Part shown: positions 1 through 8,135 of the stretch, one piece after another | Numbering within the stretch: position 1 is the stretch's first letter | How the letters are laid out: each line of letters begins with the position of its first letter | Assembly (NCBI GenBank): GCA_020849105.1 | Contig: JADLGW010000012.1 | Span: 62,001-126,000, forward strand | Direction of reading: 5' to 3' | DNA: 64,000 bases | DNA from: Phycisphaerales bacterium | GTDB taxonomy: Bacteria; Planctomycetota; Phycisphaerae; Phycisphaerales; UBA1924 | Notes under the pieces: model-generated | The model's database searches: none | Told to the model about the DNA's origin: nothing | Seen by the model: only the letters and a program-made list of their open reading frames with translations | Translations under genes and position numbers: made by a program

Positions 1-276
1 GACTGCCGCACCCCGGACGAGGCAAGGGTTGCCCGCATCGCCGAAGCGACGCTCGTGCCGCTCTCCGAGATCGAGTCTCGGGCCGAGGAAATCGCCGAGA
101 TGGCGAAGGAAGCGGGCGATGCGCAGGTGATCGTCCACTGCCACCACGGCGGGCGGTCGATGAAGGCGGCACTCGCCCTGCGGGCCAGGGGTCTGAAGGA
201 AGTGTTCTCGATGGCGGGGGGGATCGACCTGTGGTCCCTGGCCGTGGACCCGGCGGTGCCGCGCTACGACAAGTGA
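1..276 (+). CDS. Rhodanese domain, C-terminal part (5' end outside window)
   Basis: Open from the first base in frame 1 (DCRTPDEAR...). It holds the second half of a rhodanese (sulfurtransferase) domain: the VPLSEIE stretch, then the active-site loop HCHHGGRS whose cysteine would carry the persulfide (CxxGxRS signature), then MAGGIDLWS and the ending VDPAVPRY. That last tail is typical of rhodanese domains at the C-terminus of MoeZ/MoeB-like sulfur-carrier adenylyltransferases, but single-domain rhodaneses end the same way, so the full protein cannot be decided from this fragment. Seen: loop and tail. Inferred: sulfur transfer in cofactor or tRNA thiolation. Confidence 0.85.
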   Translation, partial: DCRTPDEARVARIAEATLVPLSEIESRAEEIAEMAKEAGDAQVIVHCHHGGRSMKAALALRARGLKEVFSMAGGIDLWSLAVDPAVPRYDK

Positions 277-288
277 CACCGGCCACCC

Positions 289-861
289 TTACACGAGCCA
301 TCGCAGCGCGACGATGGCGGCCGCGGCAACAACGATCAGTGTGATTCCGCCGACGACCAGAGCGCGGCCGAGGCGATCCTTGCGGCGTTTCTCCAGGGCG
401 GCGGCGATGAGCGGAGCCGGATCGATCGCGTCGGCCTCTCGGCGCAGGGCCGCAACGCACCTGTTCAGGGCATCGCCGAGGCGGTGTCCCATCTGTTCAT
501 CGGCGGCCTTCAGATGGCGGGCAACGGCGGTCCGGGAGCAATCCATCGCCCGGCTGACACGGAGTTCGTCAAGGCCGTCCAGACGTGTCAGCACCCACGC
601 CTCCCGCGGCTGCTGCGGGAGCGCCAGCAGGACGCCCATCCCGCGGGCTGCCTCCGCGCCCATGCCCACAGCCGGCACCGTCCCCCTGGGCACTTCCCTG
701 GCGTGCAGGATGATGAGGCGGTCGAGCCTTCCGGCGTCTACTCCCTCCGGGTGCGGCTGGTCGCGGAGGACCGTCTCTATGACCCCGGCCGCACGTTCCG
801 CATCCCCCGTCAGGAGGAACGCAAGCCGCCAGATGCGTCGCTCGTACCCCTGAGCAGCCAT
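289..861 (-). CDS. ECF sigma-like protein with C-terminal membrane anchor
   Basis: 190 residues. The N-terminus (RRIWRLAFLLTGDAERA) resembles sigma-70 region 2, which normally binds the -10 DNA and core polymerase. Residues about 90-130 (REAWVLTRLDGL...CSRTAVARHLKAA) look like a region 4 helix-turn-helix. The last ~25 residues (ALVVGGITLIVVAAAAIVALRWLV) form one hydrophobic helix preceded by KRRKDR, so the protein appears tail-anchored in the inner membrane with its DNA-binding part in the cytoplasm. Region 2 is short and no anti-sigma gene adjoins. The ATG is preceded by TAGACT seven bases upstream (869-874), suggesting a leaderless message. It may be a membrane-sequestered regulator or a sigma relic with another job; function is inference. 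Confidence 0.6.
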   Translation of the reverse strand: MAAQGYERRIWRLAFLLTGDAERAAGVIETVLRDQPHPEGVDAGRLDRLIILHAREVPRGTVPAVGMGAEAARGMGVLLALPQQPREAWVLTRLDGLDELRVSRAMDCSRTAVARHLKAADEQMGHRLGDALNRCVAALRREADAIDPAPLIAAALEKRRKDRLGRALVVGGITLIVVAAAAIVALRWLV

Positions 862-900
862 AGACCGGAGTCTACGGGTCTCTTCCGGCCGGCGGGGTTC

Positions 901-931
901 AAAGAAAAGACCCCGGCCGCGGGGCCGGGGT
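901..931 (-). terminator. Intrinsic terminator of the dockerin gene
   Basis: An 8-9 bp GC-only stem (ACCCCGGCC / GGCCGGGGT, loop of four) is followed on the minus strand by TCTTTTCTTT. It lies 35 bases after the stop of the dockerin protein gene and before the sigma-like gene, so it separates the two transcription units. Confidence 0.85.
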
Positions 932-965
932 TCATTGGGTCAGTCAGCGGCTCGTTCCCGGAGCC

Positions 966-1793
966 TTACGGGCAACCCAGGGCGAACTTCGTGGTGAAGC
1001 AGCCGAAGTCCGACAGGTTGCGGATGCCGTCGCCGTTGCAGTCGGCGTAGGCGTCACCCAGCGCGAACTTCGTGGTAAAGCAGCCGAAGTCGGACAGGTT
1101 CAGCACGGAGTCCCCGTTGCAATCGGGGTAGCAGGCGGCGGCGCCGACCGTGCCGGTCAGGTCCAGAATGATCATCATGTTCGGGAACCCGATGGTCGTG
1201 GTGTTGGTCGGGTTCGCGATGCCGCAGGGCACGGCGCTGAGGTAACTCGGGTCCGTCTCGCCCAGGTTGTTGGAGCCGATGAAGAACCGCGCGCTCACCG
1301 TCGTGGGCGATGGGAAGGCAAGCTGCCAGTCCTGGGAGTCCACGGAGACGACGATCGTGTCCGTCTGGGCGAAGTTCGCGACGATCGGGCAGGTGATGAA
1401 CTGGGCCTGACCGTCCGGCACGGCGACGAGGGCCTCGGCGACCTGGGTCAGGTCGGTGCCCACGGCAGTCGGGACGCCGCCGTCGGTGTCCTTGTACAGG
1501 CGCACGCGAACGTCCTGCGTGAGGGTCGGGTGGGCCGCATCCTCAACGCCGAACGTCACCGACTGGACGTTGAACGGCCCGGTGACCGCCGGGAAGTCCG
1601 AAAGTTTGTAGGACCGCCAGTAGAAGTTCGAGGTGGTCCGCTGCGGGGGGTCGCCGGCGGCCGTCGCGCAGGCAACGGAGTTGCCGGCGACGATCAGGTT
1701 GTTCACGGTGGACCGCGACAGGGTAATCTGCGCGGACGCCGCCCCGGCGAGCCCACAGGCCGCCATGAGGCACGAAATCGTCCCGATCTTCAT
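966..1793 (-). CDS. Secreted protein with two dockerin-like C-terminal repeats
   Basis: 275 residues from the ATG at 1793, chosen because it begins a clean Sec signal peptide (MKIGTISCLMAACGLAGAASA) and has GGGAGG at 1803-1808 nine bases upstream. The middle is a beta-rich region without a family I recognise. The C-terminus carries two near-identical repeats with calcium-loop-like cores (DCNGDSVLNLSDFGCF and DCNGDGIRNLSDFGCF), each followed by TTKFALG. This 'GC-type dockerin' ending is widespread on exported proteins of Phycisphaerae, where it is thought to act as an attachment or sorting module; partner cohesins are not evident here. Followed by its own terminator, so probably monocistronic. 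Product function unknown. Confidence 0.85.
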   Translation of the reverse strand: MKIGTISCLMAACGLAGAASAQITLSRSTVNNLIVAGNSVACATAAGDPPQRTTSNFYWRSYKLSDFPAVTGPFNVQSVTFGVEDAAHPTLTQDVRVRLYKDTDGGVPTAVGTDLTQVAEALVAVPDGQAQFITCPIVANFAQTDTIVVSVDSQDWQLAFPSPTTVSARFFIGSNNLGETDPSYLSAVPCGIANPTNTTTIGFPNMMIILDLTGTVGAAACYPDCNGDSVLNLSDFGCFTTKFALGDAYADCNGDGIRNLSDFGCFTTKFALGCP

Positions 1794-2090
1794 TCTTCTG
1801 TTCCTCCCGGCCTCAATCGGGCCGCTCTCTAGGCCCCCGGCGTCCGCGGGCGCACAGGGACAAATGCATGACGGCTGACCAGTTCGCGGGGTCTCCACTC
1901 CATACGCCCATCCGCCGAACGCGGATGCAGGGCTCCGCACAGGTTGTAGCACGGTTTCCGGCCCCCGGCCACCGAGAACAACACTTTTGTTCCGCATGAT
2001 TCCAGGTCCCGGTGCCCCATCCCCCTCAAAGGGGGGTTGGGCAAGCCGTGATGTCGCGGCGTGGAGGACTTCTCGCAGCCCGATCACGGA
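1794..2090. other. Intergenic region between carA and the dockerin gene
   Basis: About 300 bases without a convincing gene. It contains the dockerin gene's ribosome binding site at 1803-1808 and an imperfect GC-rich inverted repeat at 2014-2042. A minus-strand frame that stays open through it is only an upstream extension of the dockerin gene without coding character. No clear promoter could be assigned. Confidence 0.6.
2014..2042. repeat. Imperfect inverted repeat downstream of carA
   Basis: GCCCCATCCCCC and GGGGGGTTGGGC flank a TCAAA loop, giving a long stem with one mismatch and one wobble. It sits about 50 bases beyond the carA stop. There is no U-run, so it is either a 3' stabilising hairpin or a member of a dispersed palindromic repeat family. 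Confidence 0.55.
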
Positions 2091-3305
2091 TTACGGGACC
2101 GGTTGCCCCCGGGCCTCGGGCCTGGCGCCGGCCATGGACTCCACGAAGACATCGAACAGATACCCCGCGTCATGGGGGCCGGGGCTGGCCTCGGGATGGT
2201 GCTGGACCGCGAAGACCGGCCGATCCCTGAGGCGGAACCCCGCCAGGGTTCCGTCATTCAGGTTGAAGTGCGTGGCCTCCCCGCCGGCCGCCAGGATCGA
2301 ATCCGGGTCCACCGCGAACCCGTGGTTCTGGCTGGTGATCTCCACCCGTCCGGTATGTCGGTTCAGCACGGGCTGGTTCACGCCCCGATGCCCGAACTTG
2401 AGTTTAAAGGTCTGGCCCCCGATCGCCAGCGACAGCAACTGATGGCCGAGGCAGATACCAAAGGTCGGGATCGCCCTCTCGGCCGGGCCGGTCACGAGGC
2501 CCCTGAGCGTGTCGATCGTCGCGTTCACCGCCGCCGGGTCGCCCGGCCCGTTCGAGATGAACAGCCCGTCGATCTCCCCGGCCTCGTGCCTTCGGCGGAT
2601 TTCCTCCGCCGTCACGGTGTGCGGCACGACTGTTACGTCGCACCCCCGGTCCGTCAGGTTCCGAAGGATGTTGCGTTTCGCCCCGCAGTCGAGCGCCAGG
2701 ACGCGCGGGCGCCACCGGCCCGGAGTCGCGGGTCCGGTGGACCACTCACCCAGAGATTCGATCCATGCCTGGCTTGTGGTCCGGCCGACCCGGGGCACCA
2801 GGTTCAGGCCTGTCATGGACGGCGCTCCGCGCGCCATCCGCACCAGGTCCTTGTCACCAGGGTCCGCGCGGTCCGTGAGCACGCCGGGCATGACGCCCGC
2901 GCTCCGGAGCCGGCGCGTAAGAGCCCTGGTGTCGACTCCCTCCAGCCCCAGCACACCCTCCCGAGCCAGGTACGCGGAGAGGCCGCTGGTCGCCCGGAAG
3001 TTCGAGTACACACGGGCCAGTTCCCTTACGACAAACCCGGAGACTTGGACCTTCTGGGATTCCACATCCTCGGCATTGGTGCCGTAGTTCCCGATCAGCG
3101 GGAACGTCGCCACCAGCACCTGTCCCGCGTATGAGGGATCCGTGAGCGACTCCTGGTATCCGCACATCGCGGTGTTGAACACCACCTCCGCGGCCACGGC
3201 GAGGCCGCGTCCGGTGGCCCCGAACGCACGTCCGTGATATACCGTCCCGTCGGCAAGCGCCAGCCTGCCCATGGGTTCATTCGTCGCGGTCGGCTGTTCC
3301 AGCAT
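2091..3305 (-). CDS. carA: Carbamoyl-phosphate synthase small subunit
   Basis: 404 residues. The N-terminal CPSase small-chain domain (LALADGTVYHGRAFG, NTAMCGYQESLTDPSYAGQ) is followed by a class I glutamine amidotransferase domain with nucleophile Cys285 in FGICLGHQ and the His370/Glu372 pair in VQHHPEAS. It hydrolyses glutamine and passes ammonia to CarB for carbamoyl phosphate, the precursor of pyrimidines and arginine. carB is not adjacent. Start: ATG at 3305, because TACACT lies six bases upstream (3312-3317), the leaderless layout seen at many genes here; an in-frame GTG at 3332 and ATG at 3272 are alternatives. Divergent from priA with only 49 bases between starts. Family assignment is certain; start is moderately sure. 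Confidence 0.95.
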   Translation of the reverse strand: MLEQPTATNEPMGRLALADGTVYHGRAFGATGRGLAVAAEVVFNTAMCGYQESLTDPSYAGQVLVATFPLIGNYGTNAEDVESQKVQVSGFVVRELARVYSNFRATSGLSAYLAREGVLGLEGVDTRALTRRLRSAGVMPGVLTDRADPGDKDLVRMARGAPSMTGLNLVPRVGRTTSQAWIESLGEWSTGPATPGRWRPRVLALDCGAKRNILRNLTDRGCDVTVVPHTVTAEEIRRRHEAGEIDGLFISNGPGDPAAVNATIDTLRGLVTGPAERAIPTFGICLGHQLLSLAIGGQTFKLKFGHRGVNQPVLNRHTGRVEITSQNHGFAVDPDSILAAGGEATHFNLNDGTLAGFRLRDRPVFAVQHHPEASPGPHDAGYLFDVFVESMAGARPEARGQPVP

Positions 3306-3354
3306 CGGTACAGTGTACGGCCGCGTGTCCACGCTATTCTTGCAAGATCAGCCC

Positions 3355-5673
3355 GTGCCCGAGCGCTTCGTCCGCGTTGCGGTCGAGCGCGCCATCGGCG
3401 CCGAGGCGGGCGACGGCCTGACGTACGCGGCGGGGCCCGAGAGTCCGTCTGTCGGCGAGAGGGTCGAGGTCCCTCTGGGTCGCGGCGACCGGCGAGTTGC
3501 CGGCATCGTCGTGGCCGCGGGCGGTCCCGAACTACTGGCCGGCCTCGCATCCTCGCGGGTGAAACCCATTCTGAGGCGCACGGGCGCTGCCCTGCCGGCG
3601 CCAATTGTTGAACTCGCCCGCTGGATCGCGGACTACTACATTGCCCCACTTGGCATGGTCCTGGCCGCGATGCTGCCCGCGGCCGTCAAACAAGGGGTCG
3701 GCCGCCGGACGGTGATCCTGCTCGACCGATCCCAGGGGGACCTGGACCCAGAGGGGTTGCCGAAATCGGCCCGGGCCGCATGGGACCGGCTGCACCTGCT
3801 GCCGGCCGGATCTCTGCCCGCCGAGCCGCGGGCCCTTGCCTCGCTGCTCGGGGTGGCTTCGCTCCGCCCGGTCAACCTACTCCTCCGGGCGGGGCTGCTC
3901 CGCGAAGTGGAGCACGACACAGTCCGGGTCCGCGATCAGGGATGGGCAAGTCTGTCCGTTGAGGCTGCCGGTACCCGCGAACCACTTGCACTCACAGGGG
4001 CACAGGCCGGCGTGGCCGCTGGGGTGTCCGCGACCCTGGGTTCGTTCGCCGTCCACCTGCTCCGCGGTGTGACCGGCTCCGGCAAGACTGAGGTCTACCT
4101 GCGCCTGATCGAGCGGGTCCTGGCCCGAGGGGAAACTGCCCTGGTGCTGGTGCCGGAGATTGCGCTCACGCCCCAGACCGCGTCCCGCTTCACCGGACGA
4201 TTCCGTTCGCAGGGGGTCGCTGTGCTGCACTCCGGCCTCACGGCCGCCCAGCGGAACAAGGAGTGGGGGAGGGTCGCTTCCGGAGAGGCCCGTGTGGTTG
4301 TCGGTGCGCGCTCGGCGGTGTTCGCGCCGCTGGCCCGTCTGGGGCTGATCGTCGTGGATGAGGAGCACGATTCCAGCGGCTATAAGCAGGATCAGGTGCC
4401 TCGGTACCATGGGCGCGATGTCGCGATCAAGCGCGGGCAGATCGAGTCGTGCCCGGTCCTGCTGGCCTCCGCCACGCCCTCGCTCGAATCCTGGGCCAAC
4501 GCGACCCGGCCGGCGGGGCCCGGCCGCTTCCACCTTTGGGAACTGACCGACCGCGTGGCGGGAGGGGCGCTGCCGCGGGTCGAACTCGTGGACATGGTTG
4601 AGGAGCGTCGCCGATCCCCCTCGGGCGATCGGACCAGCGGCCTGGTCGGACCGACCCTCGCCGCGGCACTCGCGGAGACGCTGCGGTCGGGGGGGCAGGC
4701 CATCCTGCTGCTCAACCGGCGCGGCTATTCCACCTACCTCTGCTGCCCGGACAAACAGTGCGGATGGATCCTGCACTGCAACGACTGCGACGCGGCGATG
4801 GTCGTACACAGGGGGCCGCGGCTGCCCGCCGGGGCCCTGGTTCGCTGTCACCACTGCCTTGCGGAGCAACTGGTCCCCACCGCCTGCCCGCAGTGTGGCC
4901 GCCCGCCCGTCGAGTTTGGCACCGGCACCCAGCAGGCGGAGGAAGAAATCCTTTCCCGGTTCGGGGCCGGGCTGGGCCTGGTTCGTGGCGAGAGCCTGGT
5001 CCGGGTCGATAGTGACACGACCAGCACGGGGCGCGACTGGCACACCCTGCTGGCCCGGTTCGCGGCCGGTCAGATCAAAGTGCTCCTGGGCACACAGATG
5101 ATCGCCAAGGGCCTGGACTATCCGAACGTCCGCCTGGTCGGCGTCCTGAATGCGGATACTGCCCTGACGATCCCGGACTTCAGGGCGGCGGAGCGCACCC
5201 ACCAACTCATCAGCCAGGTTTCCGGCCGCGCGGGCCGGGGCCCCGCCGGGGGCCGGGTGATCGTGCAGACCGTGAACCCGCGGGAACCAGCCATTGCCCT
5301 GGCTGCCGCTCATGATTATGTGGCGTTCGCCCGTCGGGAACTGGCGGTGCGCCGGGCCGCCGGCCTGCCGCCCGTGACCCGTATGGCCCGGATCGTGATC
5401 CGCGACGAGTCCCTGGACGCGGTGACGCGGCGCGGTGCGAGCCTTACAGCCGCCGTCCGTGCGGCGGGGGCGGAGGAGGGCGTCCGACTGACGATCATGG
5501 GCCCGATGCCCTGCACGATCCCCCGCATCGCGGGGCACCACCGGGTGGGGATCGAGATCCTGGCGGCGACGGCACGCGACCTCAACCGTCCTCTGCACCG
5601 GCTTCGGATTGCCGGGCTCCTGACCAGCGATGAGCACACGGCGGTGGACGTAGACCCGGCGTCGCTCATGTAG
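3355..5673 (+). CDS. priA: Primosomal protein N' (replication restart helicase)
   Basis: About 772 residues. The N-terminal 3'-DNA-binding domain begins PERFVRVAVERAIG. Walker A is GVTGSGKTE (near residue 240) and Walker B/motif II is VVDEEHDSSGYKQDQVPRYHGRD (near 335). A zinc-binding insertion has the cysteines CC...C, CNDC, CHHC and CPQC. Later helicase motifs GTQMIAKGLDYPNV and SQVSGRAGRG are intact. PriA rebuilds replication forks by loading DnaB at abandoned forks. The GTG at 3355 is preferred since family proteins begin close to this point; GTG 3325 and ATG 3271 are in-frame alternatives but would overlap the carA promoter. A TATTCT at 3335-3340 could be the -10 box. Confidence 0.95.
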   Translation: MPERFVRVAVERAIGAEAGDGLTYAAGPESPSVGERVEVPLGRGDRRVAGIVVAAGGPELLAGLASSRVKPILRRTGAALPAPIVELARWIADYYIAPLGMVLAAMLPAAVKQGVGRRTVILLDRSQGDLDPEGLPKSARAAWDRLHLLPAGSLPAEPRALASLLGVASLRPVNLLLRAGLLREVEHDTVRVRDQGWASLSVEAAGTREPLALTGAQAGVAAGVSATLGSFAVHLLRGVTGSGKTEVYLRLIERVLARGETALVLVPEIALTPQTASRFTGRFRSQGVAVLHSGLTAAQRNKEWGRVASGEARVVVGARSAVFAPLARLGLIVVDEEHDSSGYKQDQVPRYHGRDVAIKRGQIESCPVLLASATPSLESWANATRPAGPGRFHLWELTDRVAGGALPRVELVDMVEERRRSPSGDRTSGLVGPTLAAALAETLRSGGQAILLLNRRGYSTYLCCPDKQCGWILHCNDCDAAMVVHRGPRLPAGALVRCHHCLAEQLVPTACPQCGRPPVEFGTGTQQAEEEILSRFGAGLGLVRGESLVRVDSDTTSTGRDWHTLLARFAAGQIKVLLGTQMIAKGLDYPNVRLVGVLNADTALTIPDFRAAERTHQLISQVSGRAGRGPAGGRVIVQTVNPREPAIALAAAHDYVAFARRELAVRRAAGLPPVTRMARIVIRDESLDAVTRRGASLTAAVRAAGAEEGVRLTIMGPMPCTIPRIAGHHRVGIEILAATARDLNRPLHRLRIAGLLTSDEHTAVDVDPASLM

Positions 5674-5826
5674 GAGCGAGCCGGCGCGGGCAGCGTGAAA
5701 CCGGGCCTGCCGTTTGCTGTCGCTATTGCCGGAATCGGCTTGATTTGCGGTCTTCCTGGCGGCCTTCAAAAAACAGCGTTCTCCGCTGTTCCGCGCACGC
5801 CGCGCTCGCCGATACCCTGTCCACCG

Positions 5827-6753
5827 ATGATCATCCACCTCAATGGCGGCCTCGTCCCGGCGGAACAGGCGGCGATCAGCCCGCTCGACCGCGGCTTTGT
5901 TTTCGGCGAGGGTGTGTACGAAGGGCTGCGGTCATTCCGCGGGCGGGTCGTCGGCAGTGCGCACCACGCCGAGCGCATGAGACGGGGGCTCCAGGAGTGC
6001 CGCATCGACTGGGATCCGGGTCAGTTGGAGGAGATGACCCGCGACCTCCTGGCCGCGTGCGGGCTTCCGGACGCCTTCATCTACTGGCAGGTGACCCGGG
6101 GGGCCCCGGCCCCGGGCCAGCCGATGCGTTCGCGTGTGCCGGCCGGCGCGATGAAGCCCACGGTGCTGGGATTCTGCACGCCCCAGCCGGCGCTGGAGCA
6201 GTACCGGGTGCCCCAGGCCATCTCCGCCGCGGTGCGCCCGGACACGCGGTGGACCCGTGGCTCCCTCAAGTCCACGTCCATGCTCGGCAACGTGCTGGCA
6301 AGCCTGGAGGCGTACGAGGATGGTGCCCAGGACGCCCTGCTCGTGCGCGACGGCCTTGTGGGAGAGGGCACCTGCGCCAACGTCGTGCTCGCCCTGCCGC
6401 GGAGCGACGGGACGACGGAACTGGCAACGCCCTCGCTGGACTCCGCCCCGATCCTGCCCGGCGTGACGCGGGCGCTGCTGCTGGATTGGGTGCCGGAGAT
6501 GGTGTCGCGGCCCGTTCGCGTGGAGGAACTGGCGCGAGCGAGCGAGGTCATGCTCATCGGGTCCACGGCGATGGTGACGTCCATCACGCGGCTTGACGGG
6601 CGGCCCGTGGGGTCGGGAACGCCGGGGCCCGCGGCGCATTCGCTGCTCGAGTCGCTGATCGACGCGATCCGCGCCGACCTGGGGCTCGGGGCCGCGGAGC
6701 CGCCGGCGGCGGTTATCCTCAAGACATGCGTGAAGTCGCAGGCCGTCGCGTAA
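5827..6753 (+). CDS. Class IV aminotransferase (branched-chain or D-amino acid type)
   Basis: 308 residues. Fold-type IV PLP enzyme: LNGGLVPAEQAAISPLDRGFVFGEGVYEGLR at the N-terminus, the Schiff-base lysine in GSLKSTSMLGN, and the cofactor-binding GEGTCANVV segment. Such enzymes transaminate branched-chain amino acids, D-alanine/D-glutamate, or convert aminodeoxychorismate; substrate cannot be fixed from sequence alone. It overlaps murD by 28 bases, so co-expression with a D-glutamate-adding ligase hints at a D-amino acid aminotransferase, which is inference. ATG 5827 is preceded by TACCCT eight bases upstream (5813-5818). The frame stays open upstream to 5695 without coding character. Confidence 0.85.
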   Translation: MIIHLNGGLVPAEQAAISPLDRGFVFGEGVYEGLRSFRGRVVGSAHHAERMRRGLQECRIDWDPGQLEEMTRDLLAACGLPDAFIYWQVTRGAPAPGQPMRSRVPAGAMKPTVLGFCTPQPALEQYRVPQAISAAVRPDTRWTRGSLKSTSMLGNVLASLEAYEDGAQDALLVRDGLVGEGTCANVVLALPRSDGTTELATPSLDSAPILPGVTRALLLDWVPEMVSRPVRVEELARASEVMLIGSTAMVTSITRLDGRPVGSGTPGPAAHSLLESLIDAIRADLGLGAAEPPAAVILKTCVKSQAVA

Positions 6754-8102
6754 CCGTCATGGGGCTGGGCCGCTTCGGCGGCGGGCTTGGGGTGGCGCGG
6801 TGGCTGGCCGGGCAGGGCGCGGAGGTCTTGGTCACGGACCTGGAGCCCGCGGAGCGGCTTCGCGAGTCGGTTGCAGCGCTGCGCCCGCTGGTGGATTCGG
6901 GGGCGGTGACGCTCCGGCTGGGTGGGCACAACGTCAGCGACTTCACGACGTGCGAACTTGTCGTGGCGAACCCGGCGGTGCCGAAGCCGTGGGAGAACCG
7001 GTTCCTGCGCGCCGCGCTGGCCGCGGGAGTGACCATCACAACCGAGGTCGAGTTGGTGGTCGGGCGGCTGGACCGGCAGCGGGTGGTCGGTGTGACCGGG
7101 TCGATGGGCAAGAGCACGACGGCGGCGCTGATTGCCCACATTCTGCGGGAGTGCGGGCGGGAGGTGCTGCTCGGCGGGAACATCGGGGGCAGCCTGCTGG
7201 AGGGAGTTGCGGGGTGGCCGCCGCATGCCGAGTGGGAGCAGCCCTGGGTTGTCCTCGAACTGTCCAGCGCCATGCTGCACTGGCTCGGGGCCTGGTCGCC
7301 GCACGTCGCCGTGGTCACCAACATCGCCGACAACCACAAGGACTGGCACGGTTCGCCGGGTCACTACGCGGCCAGCAAGCGGATCATCCTGGACTCGCAG
7401 GAGCCGGGTGATATCGCCGTGCTTGGGGCGAGCGTCGCCGCGTGGCCGACCAGGGACGGCGTCACGCGGAGAGTGGTCGGTGCGCCATCCGGCCTGGGGG
7501 GGCTGCGGATCCCGGGGGAGCACAACCGGATCAACGCGGCCGCTGCGCTGGCGGTCGTCGGGGCGCTCGGGGTTGGCGGGCCCGATGACTCCGCGGCACG
7601 GGCTGCCGCGGTGACCTTCGGGGGGCTCCCGCATCGCCTCCAGTTCATCGGCGAGTTCGGCGGTGTCCGCTACTACAACGACTCCAAGGCGACCACGCCG
7701 GAGGCCACGGTGCTCGCGCTCCGGGCGCTCGGGCCTACGGGGGCGGGCGATCGGTTGGGCGTTCACCTGATCGCCGGCGGCTACGACAAGGGCGCCGACA
7801 TGGCGCCGCTCGTCGAGTGCGGCTCCCGCTGCAAAGGGCTGTACTTGATCGGGGCGACCGGGCCGCGCCTGACCGGGGCCGCCGGGGTCGGCGGGGGACC
7901 GCCACATGTGGAGGACTGCGGCACGCTGGAGCGCGCGGCGCTTGCCGCGATGGACCGTGCGGAGCCGGGTGATACCGTGCTCCTGTCGCCGGGGTGCGCA
8001 TCCTGGGACCAGTTTGAGAACTATGAGAAGCGCGGCGAGGCCTTCGTCGATATCGTGCGGCGCGCCGCTCGCCGCACCCGAAGTGCGGCCGGGCCCGCCT
8101 GA
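6726..8102 (+). CDS. murD: UDP-N-acetylmuramoylalanine-D-glutamate ligase
   Basis: 458 residues. Mur ligase with an N-terminal Rossmann region (TVMGLGRFGGGLGVARWLA), central ATPase domain with P-loop VTGSMGKSTT (Met where Asn is usual) and NIGGSLLEGV, and C-terminal domain with NDSKATTPEA, IAGGYDKGAD and SPGCASWDQFENYEKRG. It adds D-glutamate to UDP-MurNAc-L-alanine in the cytoplasm. The DNA-level overlap with the upstream aminotransferase, plus its own TATCCT six bases before the ATG (6714-6719), means it could be both cotranscribed and separately started. Standing apart from murC/murB/ddl at 44-48 kb shows that the classic dcw cluster is split here. Confidence 0.95.
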   Translation: MREVAGRRVTVMGLGRFGGGLGVARWLAGQGAEVLVTDLEPAERLRESVAALRPLVDSGAVTLRLGGHNVSDFTTCELVVANPAVPKPWENRFLRAALAAGVTITTEVELVVGRLDRQRVVGVTGSMGKSTTAALIAHILRECGREVLLGGNIGGSLLEGVAGWPPHAEWEQPWVVLELSSAMLHWLGAWSPHVAVVTNIADNHKDWHGSPGHYAASKRIILDSQEPGDIAVLGASVAAWPTRDGVTRRVVGAPSGLGGLRIPGEHNRINAAAALAVVGALGVGGPDDSAARAAAVTFGGLPHRLQFIGEFGGVRYYNDSKATTPEATVLALRALGPTGAGDRLGVHLIAGGYDKGADMAPLVECGSRCKGLYLIGATGPRLTGAAGVGGGPPHVEDCGTLERAALAAMDRAEPGDTVLLSPGCASWDQFENYEKRGEAFVDIVRRAARRTRSAAGPA

Positions 8103-8135
8103 CCCCTGGGGCTGCCGGGTATGGGATACTTCACG

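Noticed and set aside
3877-5838. Minus-strand frame of about 650 codons inside priA
   Set aside because: Shadow of priA; it lacks any motif and would cross the aminotransferase promoter.
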